A stretch of 64,000 bases of DNA from Streptomyces sp. CB01373 (GTDB taxonomy: Bacteria; Actinomycetota; Actinomycetes; Streptomycetales; Streptomycetaceae). The stretch spans positions 248,001 through 312,000 of the forward strand of contig NZ_NNBK01000007.1 of assembly GCF_002803075.1 (NCBI RefSeq). The letters are read 5' to 3'. The notes below the pieces were generated by a model. The model ran no database searches, was not told the DNA's origin, and worked only from the letters and a program-made list of their open reading frames with translations. Every line of letters begins with the position of its first letter. Position 1 is the stretch's first letter. Made by a program: the position numbers and the translations under genes. Positions 1-8,081 of this stretch are shown here, one piece after another.

Positions 1-885
1 GTCGAAAGGCTCCAGCGCCCCGACGCCCAGGCCTGGACGGTGTCCGACCTGCCGCTGCTGGACGCGGCGCGGCAGCGGCTCGGTGACGCGGAGACCTCGC
101 GGCGCGAGGCCCGGCACGCGGCCGTCCTCGCCGCCCAGCGGGAGCGCATGGAGCAGGTCGTCGACAACCTGATCGCCGCCGCGGCCGACTCCGGAGCCGA
201 CGGTGACGACGGCGAGGGTCTGGTGACGATGCTGCGCGGTGCGGACGCCGAGGTCAGCCTGGTCGACGAGTCGGAACTGACCCCTGCCGACCCGGACCGG
301 CTCGCCGGCCCGTTCGCGCACATCGTCGTCGACGAGGCCCAGGAACTGACCGACGCGGAGTGGCACATGCTGCTGCTGCGGTGCCCGTCGCGGAGCTTCA
401 CCATCGTCGGGGACCGGGCCCAGGCCAGGCGCGGGTTCACGGAGTCGTGGCGGGAACGGCTCGAACGGATCGGGCTCGACCGGATCAACCTGGCGTCCCT
501 GAGTATCAACTACCGCACGCCGGAGGAGATCATGGCGGAAGCCGAGCCGGTCATCCGGGCCGTGCTCCCGGACGCCAACGTGCCGACCTCGGTCCGCAGC
601 GGCGGCGTTCCCGTCGTGCGCGGATCCACCTCGGAGCTGCGCTCGATCGTCGACACCTGGCTGACCGGGCATGCCGACGGGATCGCCTGCGTCATCGGCG
701 ATCCGACGTTCCGGACCACGTCACGTGTCCGGTCCCTCACCCCGGAGCTGTCGAAGGGGCTCGAATTCGACCTGGTCGTCCTCGTCGACCCCGAGAGGTT
801 CGGCGAGGGCGTCGAAGGAGCGATCGACCGCTATGTCGCCATGACCAGAGCGACCCAGCAGCTGGTCGTCCTCACGAGCCCCTGA
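1..885 (+). CDS. helR: HelD/HelR-type RNA polymerase recycling motor ATPase, C-terminal part
   Basis: Seen: the frame is open from base 1 without a start codon, so the 5' part lies outside the window; 294 codons remain. DEAQELTDAEW at about residue 110 is a superfamily 1 Walker B box, TIVGDRAQ a helicase motif III-like segment, and the end (SKGLEFDLVV, YVAMTRATQQLVVL) matches UvrD/Rep helicase motifs V and VI. Known: actinobacterial HelD/HelR proteins use this fold to strip stalled RNA polymerase from DNA, some giving rifamycin tolerance. A UvrD-like DNA helicase is the alternative. Stop at 883-885, followed by a hairpin. Confidence 0.75.
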   Translation, partial: VERLQRPDAQAWTVSDLPLLDAARQRLGDAETSRREARHAAVLAAQRERMEQVVDNLIAAAADSGADGDDGEGLVTMLRGADAEVSLVDESELTPADPDRLAGPFAHIVVDEAQELTDAEWHMLLLRCPSRSFTIVGDRAQARRGFTESWRERLERIGLDRINLASLSINYRTPEEIMAEAEPVIRAVLPDANVPTSVRSGGVPVVRGSTSELRSIVDTWLTGHADGIACVIGDPTFRTTSRVRSLTPELSKGLEFDLVVLVDPERFGEGVEGAIDRYVAMTRATQQLVVLTSP

Positions 886-904
886 CGTAGGTGTCACCGG
901 GAAC

Positions 905-929
905 GCCCGGCAGCCGCACGCTGCCGGGC
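905..929 (+). terminator. Hairpin terminator after helR
   Basis: Perfect 10-bp inverted repeat (GCCCGGCAGC / GCTGCCGGGC) around a 5-nt loop, 20 bases after the stop and before the convergent gene at 955. No U-tract, as is usual in Streptomyces. Confidence 0.6.
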
Positions 930-954
930 ACCGCTCCCTTCTGGCTCCGCGGCG

Positions 955-1359
955 TCAGCGCCCTTCCTTCCGCCTGCCGCGCACGAGCCAGGCGGCTCCC
1001 CCGACGGCCAGGGCGACCGGCCATTCCAGGGCCCCGGCGACGGCGAGGGCTCCCAGGCCCCCGTAGAAGACCAGGTCCCGGGTGGGCACGTTCTCCAGAC
1101 TGAGGTGCGGGATCGGAACCGGGGCGCGGAACACGCGAGTGCCCAGGTGGAAACCCCCGTCAGGATGGGCCTCCCCGGCCCCGTCCTGCTGGGTTTGCGC
1201 ACGGCCGGTGAACGCTCGCCTGCTCTGTGTCGTGTAATGCCCCTTCTGGGCCCGCACGCGTGCCGCAGGCTCGAGCGTGGTCAGTCCAGCGTCCGACATC
1301 TTCCTCTGGGCCCGGACACGCTCGGTGGGCTCGAGCACGGTCTCAGCTGCCGTAACCAT
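955..1359 (-). CDS. Small membrane protein with two LEPxxRVRAQ motifs
   Basis: Not recognised as a named family. 134 residues from ATG 1357-1359, chosen because GGAGGGAG lies just upstream; the longer reading frame has no such site. The N-terminus carries two close copies of LEPTERVRAQ / LEPAARVRAQ about 20 residues apart. The C-terminal third has a hydrophobic stretch, about residues 99-127 (YGGLGALAVAGALEW to AAWLV), then a basic tail, suggesting one or two membrane segments with the repeats in the cytoplasm. It follows the collagen-like gene on the same strand, 109 bases downstream of its stop. Function unknown. Confidence 0.7.
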   Translation of the reverse strand: MVTAAETVLEPTERVRAQRKMSDAGLTTLEPAARVRAQKGHYTTQSRRAFTGRAQTQQDGAGEAHPDGGFHLGTRVFRAPVPIPHLSLENVPTRDLVFYGGLGALAVAGALEWPVALAVGGAAWLVRGRRKEGR

Positions 1360-1468
1360 CCCCGCTCCCTCCTCTCCTGTGAGCCGGTGTGGATGTGTCT
1401 CTTCTCCATCCACCCTCCCATCCTCGCGCGCCGTCCGCCGTAGAGCCGCCTCGCGGTGAAGCCGACCT

Positions 1469-3070
1469 TCACGGCGAGCAGTAGGCAAGGGCGGTGACCT
1501 CGTAACTCTGGGTGGCGGAGGTGTTGTGGAAGTTCACGGTCCAGCTGTCGCCGGGGTTCGTGCTCGTGCTCTGGTAACTGTTCACAGGGATGACCTCGTC
1601 GCCCCCGACCCAGCCCCCGCTGACCGCGGTCTGACCGGCCGGGCATACGACGACCAGGGCCGTGCTCTGCCCCGGTGCCAGCGTCGCGTCGCCTCCGACG
1701 ACCTGAGTGAGATCGGCGCCACCGGACGCGCCCTGCGGGCCGGTGGCTCCCTGCGGACCGTTGGCTCCGGTGCCGCCCTGCGGACCGGTGACTCCGGTGC
1801 CGCCCTGCGGACCGGTGGCACCCGTAGCGCCCTGTGGGCCCGTGCCACCTGTAGCGCCTTGGGGCCCGCTCGCACCCTGAGACCCGTTCACACCGGCGGC
1901 ACCCTGCGGACCGTTGGCACCCGTCACGCCCTGCGGGCCCGTGCCACCCGTGCCACCCTGCGGGCCCATGGCGCCCGTAGCGCCTTGGGGTCCCATGCCA
2001 CCCGAGTCGCCCTTCTGACCCGCAGGACCACCCACACCCTGCGGACCGGCCGCACCCGTCACACCCTGCGGACCAGTAGCACCGATACCACCCTGTGGAC
2101 CGTTGGCACCCGTCACGCCCTGAGGCCCTGTCGCACCGATACCACCCTGCGGACCGTTGGCACCCGTCACGCCCTGAGGCCCTGTCGCACCGATACCACC
2201 CTGCGGACCGTTGGCACCCGTCACGCCCTGAGGGCCCGAGCCACCCGTGCCACCCTGCGGGCCCATGGCGCCCGTAGCGCCTTGGGGTCCCATGCCACCC
2301 GAGTCGCCCTTTTGACCCGCAGGACCACCCACACCCTGCGGACCGGCCGCACCCGTCACGCCCTGCGGGCCCGTGCCACCCTGCGGGCCCGTGGCGCCCG
2401 TAGCGCCTTGGGGTCCCATGCCACCCGAGTCGCCCTTCTGACCCGCAGGACCACCCACACCCTGCGGACCGGCCGCACCCGTCACACCCTGCGGACCGTT
2501 GGCACCCGTCACGCCCTGCGGGCCCGTGCCACCCGTGCCACCCTGCGGGCCCATGGCGCCCGTAGCGCCTTGGGGTCCCATGCCACCCGAGTCGCCCTTC
2601 TGACCCGCAGGACCACCCACACCCTGCGGACCGGTCGCCCCCGTCGCACCCTGAGCGCCCTGCGGCCCTTGCGGGCCGGGATCGTCGCACGACGGTACGG
2701 GGCCGGAGACGCTGACGTAGCGGGCGGCCACCCAGCCGGAGCGGTTGGCGACCTGGTACCAGAAGGGGTCGCCGTCGACGATCTCGCCCACCGTCCGGCA
2801 CGAGACGCTGATCCGCGCGCCGCTGGCATAGCTCCCCAACTGGGCCGACCTGGTGGCCGGTTGGGCGCGGATGCTCAAGCTCGTCCTGGAGGTCACCGTC
2901 CCGGGAATCGCCGTCGCGAACGCGGTCCGCTCCAGCTGGGTGGCGGCGACCCCTGAGCGCATCGTGTCCGTGGGCCCCGGAGCGGCTGTCGCCGCCGCCC
3001 CTTGCAGCTCACATGCCAGGCCCAGGCTCACCGCTCCCAGGGCCAGCGACAGATAGGTAATCCTTCGCAT
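1469..3070 (-). CDS. Secreted SH3b-collagen-like protein
   Basis: 533 residues from ATG 3068-3070; the longer frame would put charged residues before a typical export signal. Residues 1-30 are a Sec-type signal ([20 protein letters not shown]); Cys20 is not in a canonical lipobox, so a lipoprotein is possible but not shown. Residues about 60-122 resemble a bacterial SH3 domain ([32 protein letters not shown]), usually a cell-wall-binding module. Residues about 132-451 are nearly uninterrupted Gly-X-Y triplets rich in GPQ and GAT, the collagen pattern. The last 82 residues form a compact domain with two cysteines and GGWVGGDEV. Inference: a wall-associated fibrous protein. Bacterial collagens lack hydroxyproline and trimerise through flanking domains, here perhaps the C-terminal one. 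Two TIG-repeat genes lie upstream on the same strand. Confidence 0.85.
   Translation of the reverse strand: MRRITYLSLALGAVSLGLACELQGAAATAAPGPTDTMRSGVAATQLERTAFATAIPGTVTSRTSLSIRAQPATRSAQLGSYASGARISVSCRTVGEIVDGDPFWYQVANRSGWVAARYVSVSGPVPSCDDPGPQGPQGAQGATGATGPQGVGGPAGQKGDSGGMGPQGATGAMGPQGGTGGTGPQGVTGANGPQGVTGAAGPQGVGGPAGQKGDSGGMGPQGATGATGPQGGTGPQGVTGAAGPQGVGGPAGQKGDSGGMGPQGATGAMGPQGGTGGSGPQGVTGANGPQGGIGATGPQGVTGANGPQGGIGATGPQGVTGANGPQGGIGATGPQGVTGAAGPQGVGGPAGQKGDSGGMGPQGATGAMGPQGGTGGTGPQGVTGANGPQGAAGVNGSQGASGPQGATGGTGPQGATGATGPQGGTGVTGPQGGTGANGPQGATGPQGASGGADLTQVVGGDATLAPGQSTALVVVCPAGQTAVSGGWVGGDEVIPVNSYQSTSTNPGDSWTVNFHNTSATQSYEVTALAYCSP
1718..2677. repeat. Nested collagen-coding DNA repeats, period a multiple of 9 bp
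   Basis: The Gly-X-Y part is built from near-identical DNA blocks. The block encoding [15 protein letters not shown] occurs four times, with CCCGAGTCGC starting at 2001, 2298, 2424 and 2586. The spacings are 297, 126 and 162 bp, all multiples of 9, so copies stay in phase with groups of three residues. This suggests unequal recombination or slippage; copy number probably varies between strains. Confidence 0.85.
2081..2242. repeat. Three tandem 54-bp repeats inside the collagen-like gene
   Basis: ACCGATACCACCCTG begins at 2081, 2135 and 2189, giving three consecutive 54-bp units (18 residues, [18 protein letters not shown]) that differ at only a few bases. Near-identity at DNA level indicates recent duplication. 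Confidence 0.85.
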
Positions 3071-3195
3071 CAAAAAACACCACGCCTTTCGCTCTTCGCC
3101 TGCGATGAAGGAGACGGGAAGAGAAAAGCGCATATTCAGCCCATATCATCACTATGACACGAATAAGATCCCAAATCTCATCGAACTGCGAGCTG

Positions 3196-4215
3196 TCAGA
3201 TCGCGGGGCCGGCGATCCGGGTGTACGGGAGCCCGTTGCTCACGCCGGCGAGCGTGGTCACCGTGATGGTGACCGCTCCTGCGGCACCCGCGGGCGCGAC
3301 AGCCGTGAGGCTGGACGGCGAGAGCACGGTGAACGCCGCGGGGATGCCGTTGAAGTCCACGGCCGTCGTGGTGGTGAGGTTGGCGCCGGTCAGCGTCACG
3401 ACGGCACCGTCGTACGTCGGTCCCTGACCGGGCGTCACGGAGGTGAGGCTGGGCGCGTCGAGGTAGACGTAGCTCAGGGGGTTGCTGGTACCACCGGCGG
3501 TGGTGACCGTGACCGCCGCGGCACCGGCCGCGTGAGTGGGAGTCACCAGGGTCATCCGCGTATCGGAGACGACGGTGAACGATGCCGCCGTCGTGTCGAA
3601 GCGCACCGCCGTCGCGTTGAGGAGTCCGCTGCCGGTGAGGGTCGCCGCGGCACCGCCGGCCGAGGGTCCGGCGGGGGGCTTGATGTCGGTCAGAGACGGC
3701 ACCGGGGTGTAGTAGAAGTACGCGCTGGGGTTGTCGGGGTTGCTGGTACCGCCGGGGGTCGTCACCGTCACCGCCGCGGCGCCGGGCGCGTGGGCGGGGG
3801 TCACCGCGACGATCCGCGAGGGGGGCAGGACGGTGAACGCCGCCGCGATCCCGTCGAAGAGCACCGTCGTCGCCCCCGACAGGTTGGTGCCCGTCAGCGT
3901 CACCGAGGTGCCTCCGGAGACCGGGCCCTGACCGGGCGTCACGCCCGATACGGCGGGTGCGGCGACATAGGTGTAGGTGACGGTCTGCGTGCTGGTGCCC
4001 TGGCCGGTGGTGACGGCGACATTGACCGCTCCGGTCCCGGCCGGAGTGATCGCGGTGAGCTGTGTGCTGCTGAGGACGGTGAACGAGGTGGCGGCTCCGC
4101 CGCCGAACTGCACGGCTGTCACACCGGTGAAGCCGGTACCGGTCACGGTGACGACGGTCCCGCCGGAGGACGCCCCCTGCGCGGGACTGATCGAGGAGAC
4201 GGTGGGGGCGGCCAA
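3196..4215 (-). CDS. Four-domain IPT/TIG repeat protein without signal peptide
   Basis: 339 residues from TTG 4213-4215, supported by AAGGAG seven bases upstream. Four tandem domains of about 80-85 residues each open with a PxxxSxxPxxGPxxGGTxVTxTGT-like pattern and close with AxTPAGxxGAVxVTVTT, the immunoglobulin-like IPT/TIG fold. There is no signal peptide, membrane segment or sorting motif: the protein starts directly with the first domain. Such repeats usually occur in surface adhesins, spore-coat-like or phage/injection-system structural proteins. It lies 158 bases downstream of a second TIG gene and 125 bases upstream of the collagen-like gene, all on one strand. How it leaves the cell, if it does, is not evident. 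Confidence 0.8.
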   Translation of the reverse strand: MAAPTVSSISPAQGASSGGTVVTVTGTGFTGVTAVQFGGGAATSFTVLSSTQLTAITPAGTGAVNVAVTTGQGTSTQTVTYTYVAAPAVSGVTPGQGPVSGGTSVTLTGTNLSGATTVLFDGIAAAFTVLPPSRIVAVTPAHAPGAAAVTVTTPGGTSNPDNPSAYFYYTPVPSLTDIKPPAGPSAGGAAATLTGSGLLNATAVRFDTTAASFTVVSDTRMTLVTPTHAAGAAAVTVTTAGGTSNPLSYVYLDAPSLTSVTPGQGPTYDGAVVTLTGANLTTTTAVDFNGIPAAFTVLSPSSLTAVAPAGAAGAVTITVTTLAGVSNGLPYTRIAGPAI

Positions 4216-4373
4216 GGCGGTACTCCTTCACGCGACACTGCGGCAGATCCGTGTCGGACCGGTTCGGGCGACGGCGGCCGGGACGACGGCCGATGGGGGG
4301 ACACCCGCCCGAGCGGAGGAGGGGACTGCGCTCGGACGGGCGTCGTGTGCACCCCCGGAACGGGGCTGCTGGA

Positions 4374-5120
4374 TCAGATGCCGGGGCCGGCGACGTACGT
4401 GAATCCGTCGGCGGCGGTCGCGGTTCCGGCCGGGTTGGTGACCACCACGTCGACGGCGCCGGCCGTGCCGGGCGGAGTCACCGCCGACAGGGAGGTGGCG
4501 CTGATGACGGAGAACGGCGCGGCGGTTCCGTCGAAGGTGACCGACTCGGTGCTGTCGAGGTTGGTGCCCGTGATGGTCACCGCCGTTCCGCCGGAGGTCG
4601 GGCCCGAGGACGGGTTGACGGTCACGATCGTGGGGTCGTCGATGTAGGTGTAGGACAGGCCGTTGTTGCTGCCGCCCGCGGTCGTCACGGTCACCCCCAC
4701 CGGTCCGGCCGCGGTGCCCGCGGGCACGACGACACTGATGGAACTGTCGGAGTTCACCGTCGGGGTGGCGGTGTTCGCGCCGAAGGACACGCCGGTCGCG
4801 GTCGACAGGCCGGTGCCGTTGATGGTGACGGTGTTGCCGCCGGCCAGCGGCCCGGAGTCGGCGTCCAGAGAGGACTTGAACGGGGCGCCGACGTAGAAGA
4901 ACGACAGCGGGTTGCTCGTCCCGCCCGGGGTGGTCACGGTGACCCCGACGGCACCCGCGCCCGCGGGGGACACCGCTGTGACCTGGGTCGGGGAGACGTT
5001 GGTGACGCTCGTGGCGGGCTTGGTGCCGAACATCACCGTGCTGGTGTTGGAGAGGTTGGTTCCGGTGATGGTCACCGGCGTGCCTCCGCCGGTGGAACCC
5101 TGGTTCGGAGAGATGGGCAT
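4374..5120 (-). CDS. Three-domain IPT/TIG repeat protein without signal peptide
   Basis: 248 residues from ATG 5118-5120, preceded by AAGGAG at eight bases; the upstream extension of the frame has no ribosome binding site and an atypical sequence. Three consecutive IPT/TIG domains (NQGSTGGGTPVTITGTNL, GPLAGGNTVTINGTGL, GPTSGGTAVTITGTNL) cover the protein, and like its neighbour it has no export signal. Domain sequences of the two proteins are closely related, so the pair probably arose by duplication with gain or loss of one domain. Likely role, by family only: a structural or adhesive beta-sandwich rod. Confidence 0.8.
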   Translation of the reverse strand: MPISPNQGSTGGGTPVTITGTNLSNTSTVMFGTKPATSVTNVSPTQVTAVSPAGAGAVGVTVTTPGGTSNPLSFFYVGAPFKSSLDADSGPLAGGNTVTINGTGLSTATGVSFGANTATPTVNSDSSISVVVPAGTAAGPVGVTVTTAGGSNNGLSYTYIDDPTIVTVNPSSGPTSGGTAVTITGTNLDSTESVTFDGTAAPFSVISATSLSAVTPPGTAGAVDVVVTNPAGTATAADGFTYVAGPGI

Positions 5121-5901
5121 GGGGACACTCCTTCGTCTCTGCTGGGGACATGCGAGGAACCGGCGGAATGGCCTGTCACCGTCCGCGTCACCGCCAAGAA
5201 GCGGGACCGCCGCAGGCACGCGAGCGCCGTCAGCTCTTTCGGGCTGCTTCAGGCATGGAAGAACACGGCTCAGGAGTGTGGCTGGGCACGAAGGGAACGA
5301 ACGGACTGTCGCCGGGCACACATGGCCGGGCGCGCAGCGGCCTGCGTCGCCTCCCCTGGGCATGGAGAAAACCGGCAACGGCTGCCTGTCTCAACGTCCT
5401 TCTGGCACGGGGATGGGCAGCCCGCCGGTGTCGCACTCTCAGTGACCCATACCTCCGATCGGGTGACAAGAGGCCCTGCACCACCATCACCCGTATGGAG
5501 TAGTTCAGTGCTCACCCAGGGCCCGATCAGCTTCCCTCTCCGGGGCTCGCGCAGGCCTTCGGCGCCACCCGGGCCGGACACTGCAGGCCGCCGCGCCGAG
5601 CCCTCGTGGCCAACTCCGTCGTCTCACAAGACAAGACCATGTCAGCGCGCGCAACCTCGGCAATCCCAGTAGGTGGTACGGCGAGAGGCGAGCGCGGTGA
5701 TCGCGCTCCCCTGATGGAGTGACGCACCCGGAAACCCCTTGCCCGTGCGCCGGCCCGAAGGCTTGGATGTGAATATCCAACCGGTGGGCTGCCCGTCCTC
5801 TCCGGGGGATGTGGCAGTCGATCCGTGTACGGCTTCTCTCCGGAGGACGTGCGTACGCGTCGGCTTGCCGCGATGGGCACCCCCGGAAGAGGGATTTGGA
5901 T
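5121..5901. other. Long intergenic region without a supported gene
   Basis: About 780 bases between the TIG gene and the terminator of the esterase gene. Open frames here have no ribosome binding site, no recognisable domain and arginine- and proline-rich translations typical of non-coding GC-rich DNA. It should hold the promoter of the TIG/collagen genes. I saw no tRNA, repeat or clear insertion-sequence end. The less extreme base composition than in flanking genes would also fit decayed coding DNA. Confidence 0.5.
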
Positions 5902-5938
5902 CGGGTCAGCCGGTGCCGTCCAGGTACCGGCTGACCCG
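5902..5938 (-). terminator. Hairpin terminator after the CE15 esterase gene
   Basis: A 13-bp perfect inverted repeat (CGGGTCAGCCGGT / ACCGGCTGACCCG) with an 11-nt loop, about 70 bases beyond the stop of the minus-strand esterase gene. Confidence 0.6.
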
Positions 5939-6007
5939 GTGGTACACGTGGGTTCCGAATGTGTGGAGCCCGGATGCGCAGGGGGCATCAAGCGTCCTGA
6001 CTGATGA

Positions 6008-7672
6008 TCAGGGGCTCTTGCAGGTGAGGTTTCCCGGTGCGGGGGTGGAGTTGCCGGTGGCGGTGAAGCCGAAGGTGGCGGTGCCGTTGGCCGCGAGGGT
6101 GCCGTTGTACGAGCTGTTGCGCACCGTGACGGATCCGCTGGTCCCGGTGTTGACCCCGTCCCAGAGGCTGCTGATGGACTGACCGGAGGCCAGGTTCAGG
6201 CCGACGGTCCAGCCGTTGAGCGTGCTGGTGCCGTTGTTGCGGACCGTCACCTCGCCCTGGAAACCGCCGGGCCAGCTGTTGACGTTGCGGTAGGCGGCGG
6301 TGCAAGTACCGTTCGTGCCGCCGCCGCCCGGGTCACCGCCCGGGTTTCCCCCCGTGCCGCCACCCGGGTCGCCACCCGGGTCGCCTCCGTTGCCGCCTCC
6401 ACCGTCGGTCAAGGTCGGCGTCTGCCAGTCACGCCACGAGGACAGGTTGCCGGACTTGCTGGGCGCGATCCTGAACACGCCGGAGCCGTTGCCCGTGCCC
6501 AGCAGGAACTTCTGGAGGTTCTGCTGCAACGGTGTCTTCCACTCGGACCTGACGGCACAGTGGGTCCCGTCCTGCACGTCCGACCAGTAGGTGATGTTGC
6601 TGCCGGCGCCGAGCGCCTTGTAGATCTCGGCCCCGCCCAGCGCCGCCACGCTTCCCGACCTGGCGGCCAGCCAGTCGACGTACGGGTTCTCCATGACGAA
6701 CAGCCCGCGCGGCGCGACCATGCCCAGGATCTCGTGGGTGTCCACCGGCAGGGAGTTCGGGTTGCCCGTGTAGGAGCTGAACGCGTCGCCCAGCCACGGC
6801 TGTTCCGAGTAGGCGCTGCTCAGCGGCTGGGAGCCGCTCTCCCCCGGAATACCGCGGAGGATGGGCACACCGCCGCTTCCCGACTCGATCGGCATGGTCA
6901 GGGCGACGCGCTGGTCGAACGCGCCGGCCACGATGGCACCCTTGCCGAACCGCGAGCATCCCGTCACGCCGGTCGCGCTCGCCTTGAGGATGTTGCCGCC
7001 CGACTGCTCGATGACGTCGATGATGCGGCTCACGCCCCAGGACCAGGCCATCAGCAGGCCCGTGCTGCTGGACGAGCCGTACACGCTGTAGAAGGCACCC
7101 TGCTTGTTGTTCCGTGCGGTGCCCTCCTTGCCCACCGAGTAGGGGTCGTAGTTGATGACGGCGACGCCGGAGGCCTTGATGGTGGCCGTGTCCGCGCCGA
7201 GCCCGCCGAACACGATGACGGCCGGGAAGGGCCCCGAACCGCTCGGCAGGCTCACGCTCGCCGAGAAGCTCGCGCTCTTGCCCTGGTCCGTCACGTTCAC
7301 GGTGATGCTGCTCGCCGACACCGTGCCCGTGACGCCGGCGGGTTTCGCGGGCTTCTGGCCGTAGACGGACCTCTGCGCCAGCTGGCTGATCTCCGCCCGG
7401 CGGCACCGCCAGTCGCCCTTGGCCGAGATCCGCGTGCCGTTCAGCTTCTTGAAGGGGTCCGGCAGCATGGAACTGGCCGTCGGAGAGCCCGGGTTGGGCA
7501 CCGCGCAGTCCGCGCCGTCGTCCTCGCCGCCGGCCAGCACCTGCGCGGCGACGACGGCTCCTTCGGCGGCGCCCGCCTGTGGGGTGAGCGAGGGGGTGAT
7601 GAGGCTCGCGGTGGCGACCAGGACCGCAGCCGCCCACACTCTGGGCCGATATCGGGACCGATGGAAGCGCAT
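6008..7672 (-). CDS. Secreted CE15 glucuronoyl esterase with CBM2 domain
   Basis: 554 residues from ATG 7670-7672 (GGAGG five bases upstream). Residues 1-37 are a Sec signal peptide with an AGAAEG cleavage region. The catalytic domain (about 60-410) carries the carbohydrate esterase family 15 signature GCSRFGKGA with nucleophile Ser240, an acidic partner near Glu263 (PIESGSGG) and His371 (DGTHC). A Gly/Asp/Pro-rich linker (about 423-454) leads to a C-terminal family 2 cellulose/xylan-binding module (about 457-554). Known: CE15 enzymes cleave the ester between 4-O-methyl-glucuronic acid of xylan and lignin alcohols. A perfect CebR box 86 bases upstream places the gene under cello-oligosaccharide control. 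Confident of family and export; substrate inferred. Confidence 0.92.
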   Translation of the reverse strand: MRFHRSRYRPRVWAAAVLVATASLITPSLTPQAGAAEGAVVAAQVLAGGEDDGADCAVPNPGSPTASSMLPDPFKKLNGTRISAKGDWRCRRAEISQLAQRSVYGQKPAKPAGVTGTVSASSITVNVTDQGKSASFSASVSLPSGSGPFPAVIVFGGLGADTATIKASGVAVINYDPYSVGKEGTARNNKQGAFYSVYGSSSSTGLLMAWSWGVSRIIDVIEQSGGNILKASATGVTGCSRFGKGAIVAGAFDQRVALTMPIESGSGGVPILRGIPGESGSQPLSSAYSEQPWLGDAFSSYTGNPNSLPVDTHEILGMVAPRGLFVMENPYVDWLAARSGSVAALGGAEIYKALGAGSNITYWSDVQDGTHCAVRSEWKTPLQQNLQKFLLGTGNGSGVFRIAPSKSGNLSSWRDWQTPTLTDGGGGNGGDPGGDPGGGTGGNPGGDPGGGGTNGTCTAAYRNVNSWPGGFQGEVTVRNNGTSTLNGWTVGLNLASGQSISSLWDGVNTGTSGSVTVRNSSYNGTLAANGTATFGFTATGNSTPAPGNLTCKSP

Positions 7673-7757
7673 GGGGACCTCCGGAGGAAGACGCACGATC
7701 GACTGTGGGGTGTGCCAGTTCGAATGTTGCGTGGTTCACGGGGCAACACGGCGCAAC

Positions 7758-7771
7758 TGGGAGCGCTCCCA
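7758..7771. promoter_or_regulatory. CebR operator upstream of the CE15 esterase
   Basis: TGGGAGCGCTCCCA is a perfect 14-bp palindrome identical to the consensus operator of the streptomycete cellobiose/cellotriose repressor CebR (LacI family). The rest of the 409-base gap 7673-8081 holds the divergent promoters and one further inverted repeat at 7941. Confidence 0.9.
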
Positions 7772-7940
7772 AGGGTAGGAATGGGGCCCGGAGCATGACA
7801 ACACCCGGGAGGTGGACCCCTCGGTTTGGCCATTCCACCCCTGCCATCGGCGCACCACGGGATCGCCAAAACAGGGCGGATGAGCGGAAAGCGGCCGATC
7901 CGCCCGGCTCCTGCGGCTCCACACAATGAAAGTTCCGGCC

Positions 7941-7962
7941 GTTTCGTACAGCAGAACGAAAC
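7941..7962. promoter_or_regulatory. Inverted repeat upstream of the GAF-SpoIIE gene
   Basis: GTTTCGT and ACGAAAC are separated by 8 bases, overlapping a second small palindrome CGAAACTTTCG at 7958-7968. It lies 120 bases before the start of the phosphatase gene and could be a regulator site; the protein is unknown. Confidence 0.3.
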
Positions 7963-8081
7963 TTTCGATGCGCACCGTACACCGGTGACGGACCGAGTAC
8001 GAGCCTTCACCGCACCGAACGACACAGTATCCCGGCGAAGGATGACAGAGTGTTACAACGGGTGCGTAAGGAAGGAACACG

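Noticed and set aside
1989..2640. Direct repeats resembling a CRISPR array
   Set aside because: The repeats are in frame with Gly-X-Y codons, have no unique spacers of constant length, and no cas genes are present.
1526..2956. 476-codon plus-strand frame across the collagen gene
   Set aside because: Repetitive antisense translation of the Gly-X-Y repeats; the minus frame has a signal peptide and SH3 domain.
5505..5991. Open frames of 91 and 154 codons in the 5121-6007 gap
   Set aside because: No ribosome binding site, no hydrophobic or domain pattern, and overlap with the esterase terminator.
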